In this document: positions 63,339 through 64,000 of the stretch, piece after piece
Layout: every line of letters starts with the position of its first letter
Numbering within the stretch: position 1 is the first letter of the stretch
NCBI RefSeq assembly: GCF_027594545.1
Contig: NZ_CP115160.1
Location: 331,001-395,000, forward strand
DNA length: 64,000 bases
Direction: 5' to 3'
Source of the DNA: Algoriphagus sp. TR-M9
Lineage (GTDB): Bacteria; Bacteroidota; Bacteroidia; Cytophagales; Cyclobacteriaceae
The notes under the pieces: model-generated
What the model was told of the DNA's origin: nothing
Seen by the model: the letters and a program-made list of their open reading frames with translations, nothing else
Database searches by the model: none
Made by a program: the position numbers and the translations under genes

Positions 63339-64000
63339 ATGCCCACCATACTATCCATAGAGACCTCTACTCCGGTTTGCTCAGTAGCGCTGCATCATGA
63401 AGGAGTTTTTTTAGCAGAAAAATCTATACATGAGAAAGGAGCGCATTCCGAGAAGCTCATGGGAATGATAGGGGACTTATTGAAGCAGACGGGAATTGAT
63501 GCTACGCAAATAGATGCGGTGGCTGTTTCTGAAGGTCCGGGTTCCTATACCGGATTGAGAATTGGGGTTTCTGTGGCCAAAGGACTAGCTTTTGGGTGGA
63601 ATATTCCGATGATTGGTGTGAGTACGCTCAAGGCATTGGCCTGGGCTGCCTGTGTCAATCATGAGGATGCCCCGCTAATTATAGCCATGCTTGATGCGAG
63701 GAGGCAGGAGGTCTACCGGGAGGTATTCGACAGGAATTTAGATTCTCTGGCCAATCTGGACGCAGAGGTATTGGATGAAAATTCCTTTGGGAATTATCTG
63801 GAACAAAGTAAAGTTTACTTTGTAGGCGATGCCAACCTGAAAGCTTCCCGTCTAATCAGTCATGATAATGCTATCTTTTTAGAAATAGAAATTTCGGCAA
63901 AGTATATAGGTGATTTGGCTTTGGAGTTATTCGAAAAAAGTGAGTTTGTGGACCTGGCTTATTTTGTCCCTAACTACCTGAAGGAATTCAAAGCGTTACA
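63339..64000 (+). CDS. tsaB: tRNA threonylcarbamoyladenosine biosynthesis protein TsaB (3' end outside window)
   Basis: The frame runs off the window without a stop after 220 codons. MPTILSIETSTPVCSVALHH opens it, followed by the conserved EKGAHSEKLMGMI, AVSEGPGSYTGLRIGVSVAKGLAF and AMLDARRQEVY, as in TsaB, the scaffold paralogue of TsaD needed for the t6A37 modification of tRNA. It starts 5 nt after the S41 protease stop. Confidence 0.94.
   Translation, partial: MPTILSIETSTPVCSVALHHEGVFLAEKSIHEKGAHSEKLMGMIGDLLKQTGIDATQIDAVAVSEGPGSYTGLRIGVSVAKGLAFGWNIPMIGVSTLKALAWAACVNHEDAPLIIAMLDARRQEVYREVFDRNLDSLANLDAEVLDENSFGNYLEQSKVYFVGDANLKASRLISHDNAIFLEIEISAKYIGDLALELFEKSEFVDLAYFVPNYLKEFKAL

Overview
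The window is a contiguous piece of a Bacteroidota chromosome, most like the order Cytophagales (Algoriphagus/Cyclobacteriaceae type). Support: a TonB-dependent receptor followed by a DUF4249 lipoprotein, a type IX secretion C-terminal domain, a PorD-type DUF4835 protein, DUF5723, six-bladed beta-propeller lipoproteins, a fused E1 alpha/beta dehydrogenase, and promoters matching the Bacteroidota consensus (TTTG-N19-TAnnTTTG) in front of bamD and rpmH, with the -7 part at several other genes. Shine-Dalgarno sequences are largely absent. No rRNA, tRNA or CRISPR array was seen.

Layout. 1-3.9 kb: end of a TonB receptor, DUF4249 lipoprotein and a secreted protein, translationally overlapping. 3.9-11.4 kb (minus): MscS channel, large membrane-anchored protein, malate dehydrogenase, cyclic-nucleotide-binding protein, TilS. 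11.4-20 kb (plus): OstA-like protein, T9SS-sorted protein, the conserved run bamD-rpoZ-coaBC-porD-recN, and fabI. 20-23.8 kb: alpha/beta hydrolase and a MarR/YceI/VOC-dioxygenase/carboxylesterase group resembling quinone- or catechol-stress modules, with two related palindromic operators. 24-25.3 kb: a DUF4143 ATPase bracketed by palindromic repeats. 25.3-29.6 kb (minus): sbcC/sbcD. 29.7-37.6 kb: RlpA-like protein and an RND efflux adaptor with two permeases. 37.7-38.9 kb (minus): second DUF4143 ATPase. 39-52.4 kb: accessory region with four beta-propeller lipoproteins, three of them paired with tiny cysteine-rich secreted peptides, interrupted by GH5, DUF5723, the E1 fusion and rimO. 52.4-59 kb: GNAT-like protein, PfkB kinase, M16 peptidase pair and a LolA-like protein. 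59.3-64 kb: M61 peptidase (minus), then rpmH-rnpA, an S41 protease and the start of tsaB.

The most novel part is 40.2-52.4 kb. Three [Cys-rich secreted peptide + propeller lipoprotein] cassettes occur there. Two share a leader made of an eight-G tract followed by TAG, then a 10-bp palindrome centred on ACCGGT whose arms differ by a compensating base pair and which sits 63 or 64 nt before the start codon. Two have a GC-rich hairpin between peptide and propeller. One cassette lies between intact rimO and a diverged second copy of the rimO 3' end, which suggests the cassettes arrive by insertion at that site. The region is visibly more AT-rich than the housekeeping genes around it and also contains decayed genes and repeated palindromes (51.9-52.35 kb). 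The two DUF4143 ATPases each have inverted repeats abutting their start codons.
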